This document shows, in pieces, positions 8,342 through 9,122 of a stretch of 9,122 nucleotides of DNA. Each line of letters opens with the position of its first letter. Position 1 is the stretch's first letter. The DNA is from an uncultured Prevotellaceae bacterium (GTDB lineage Bacteria; Bacteroidota; Bacteroidia; Bacteroidales; Bacteroidaceae). Position numbers and translations under genes: made by a program. The stretch spans positions 1 through 9,122 of the forward strand of contig CADCEQ010000068.1 in assembly GCA_902800435.1 (NCBI GenBank), given 5' to 3'. The notes below the pieces were generated by a model. The model ran no database searches and was not told the DNA's origin. It worked only from the letters and a program-made list of their open reading frames with translations.

Positions 8342-8437
8342 AAGAAGTGAGAAGTGAGTAGTGAAAAGTGAAAAGTTGCAAAGTCTTGTATTTATTTAAC
8401 TTTTCCCCCTTTCACCTTTCACCCTTCACCCTTCACC
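8342..8437. repeat. Heptad repeats forming a purine/pyrimidine hairpin (receptor-mce gap)
   Basis: On the plus strand GTGAAAAGTGAAAAGTT and related GAAGTGA units (8342-8377) face AACTTTTCCCCC and repeated TTTCACC/CTTCACC heptads (8398-8437). The arms are largely complementary around a loop of about 20 nt, with AAAAGTT/AACTTTT perfect at the loop end. In the minus-strand transcript this large imperfect stem follows the receptor stop and is followed by CTTCTTTTG, so it may act as a terminator. Together with the mce leader it accounts for the whole 147-nt gap. Confidence 0.65.
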
Positions 8438-8439
8438 GT

Positions 8440-8679
8440 TCAAAACTCTACCGTCACTTTTCCATTGATTTGTCGCCCCGTCAAATAGTTGGGCACAGCC
8501 CACTGGCGGTTGGTCACATCCGTCACCCAGTAGTAGCTGTTGACGTTCGAGATGCCGAAGAGATTCAGGCAGTCCAGTCCTAACCAGACACTTTTCACTC
8601 TGAACTTCTCGCTGACCGCTCCCTTGTACGCCAGCCATGCCATGCCGATGTCTGCCCGTTTGTAGGCCGGGGCACGGAA
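8440..8679 (-). CDS. TonB-dependent receptor, C-terminal fragment
   Basis: Only the last 79 residues of an outer-membrane TonB-dependent receptor are present, from about FRAPAYKRADIGMAW to the stop at 8440-8442. The features are the RADIGMAW strand near the barrel end, the VWLGLDCLNLFGISNVNSYY stretch, AVPNYLTGRQ, and a final VTVEF. A terminal aromatic residue is the usual barrel-assembly signal, and this ending is characteristic of Bacteroidales receptors with a carboxypeptidase-regulatory-like N-terminal domain. The frame stays open up to 8979, but beyond about 8680 it stops resembling a receptor and is antisense to a metallophosphoesterase. Full receptors have 700-1100 residues, so over 90% is missing. 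The substrate cannot be told from this piece. Confidence 0.85.
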   Translation of the reverse strand, partial: FRAPAYKRADIGMAWLAYKGAVSEKFRVKSVWLGLDCLNLFGISNVNSYYWVTDVTNRQWAVPNYLTGRQINGKVTVEF

Positions 8680-8691
8680 CTGCTGGACCGG

Positions 8692-9122
8692 ATGAGCCGG
8701 GAAGATGTGATCATTTATCCCGATCCCGCAGCACCCGAATTCACCCTGTTTCACGGCTGCTCCTATGCCTGTCACGGAAACAGTGACTACCAGCCCCAGC
8801 CGTGCGAATGTTACCTGTTCCCGAAGGACCTGAACATCGTTACCCGGGGCCTGTTCGGGAATGCACTGAACCTGACCTCCCCGCATTTTCTGTTCGGGCA
8901 TACCCATATCCCGGGCTATTTCACATATTCCGAGTCCAGTATGGTCAATATGTGGCAGTTCTTTACATATGACCGGCATAACCGGCCCATCAGTTACGGC
9001 ACAAACGGCCAGCGGTTCGGCATAAACCCCGGCAGTGCCGGAATAGAAGGGAAAAACCTTCCCCGGACCGCGCTGCTCCTGGACACCCGCGAAAAGACAT
9101 TTACCTACCTGATCGATGAAGA
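8692..9122 (+). CDS. Metallophosphoesterase (calcineurin-like, YfcE/MJ0936-type), both ends missing
   Basis: This plus-strand frame is open to the window end and codes a recognisable C-terminal half of a calcineurin-like phosphoesterase. It has FTLFHGCSYA (17-26, conserved HG), FLFGHTHIPGYF (66-77, metal-binding GHTH) and INPGSAG (111-117), then PRTALLLDT before a final strand. Numbering is from the first in-frame ATG (8692-8694), which is not a true start, because the N-terminal metal motifs (DxH, GD, GN) are absent. The frame continues open to the left only as antisense of the receptor gene. Codon use differs from its neighbours: six of seven Arg codons are CGG, and ATA is used twice for Ile. 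It is probably from another genome or locus, joined at about 8680-8692. Substrate unknown. Confidence 0.8.
   Translation, partial: MSREDVIIYPDPAAPEFTLFHGCSYACHGNSDYQPQPCECYLFPKDLNIVTRGLFGNALNLTSPHFLFGHTHIPGYFTYSESSMVNMWQFFTYDRHNRPISYGTNGQRFGINPGSAGIEGKNLPRTALLLDTREKTFTYLIDE

Noticed and set aside
8680..8979. The first 100 codons of the 179-codon minus-strand frame ending at 8440
   Set aside because: Not receptor-like; they are antisense to the metallophosphoesterase domain and join the receptor tail only through the suspected chimera.

Overview
The window reads as chromosomal DNA of a Bacteroidales bacterium, most likely Prevotellaceae. The evidence is: Bacteroidetes-type promoters (TTTG / about 20 nt / TAnnTTTG) instead of sigma70 -35/-10 boxes; no Shine-Dalgarno sequences; the tail of a TonB-dependent receptor with a Prevotella-like ending; and the pairing of mce with mmdA. 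Coding DNA is fairly GC-rich, and the short gaps between genes are AT-rich and full of small repeats. Species cannot be named from the sequence alone. All genes except a foreign-looking piece at the right end lie on the minus strand, so transcription runs from high to low coordinates.

Layout, right to left. (1) About 8692-9122 is a plus-strand fragment of a metallophosphoesterase with different codon use. It abuts the C-terminal end of a TonB-dependent receptor on the minus strand (8440-8679). Both genes lose their N-terminal halves at the same point, so this is probably an assembly or amplification chimera. (2) A purine/pyrimidine hairpin and a TAnnTTTG box precede a transcription unit that reads mce (methylmalonyl-CoA epimerase), mmdA (carboxyltransferase), an unannotated 52-residue MmdE-like ORF, mmdC (biotin carrier) and an ABC-F ATPase, ending at a strong hairpin terminator (3851-3889). 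(3) A near-perfect sigma54 -24/-12 element directly follows that terminator and precedes grpE-dnaJ-folC. This unit ends at a hairpin overlapping the folC stop codon (715-751). (4) galM, with its own promoter, runs off the left end.

How the genes work together: unit 2 carries the last steps of the succinate-to-propionate route. (R)-methylmalonyl-CoA is epimerised to (S), its carboxyl group is moved to biotin on MmdC by MmdA, and propionyl-CoA is released. The membrane subunits that would couple decarboxylation to Na+ export (MmdB, MmdD) are not in the window. Unit 3 pairs the DnaK co-chaperones GrpE and DnaJ with a folate polyglutamylation enzyme.

Most interesting points: the sigma54 site before the chaperone genes; an ABC-F protein in which one of the two composite ATP sites has lost its key residues on both faces; the small MmdE-like ORF whose first codons lie in an intergenic repeat; and a family of short repeats confined to gaps inside operons.
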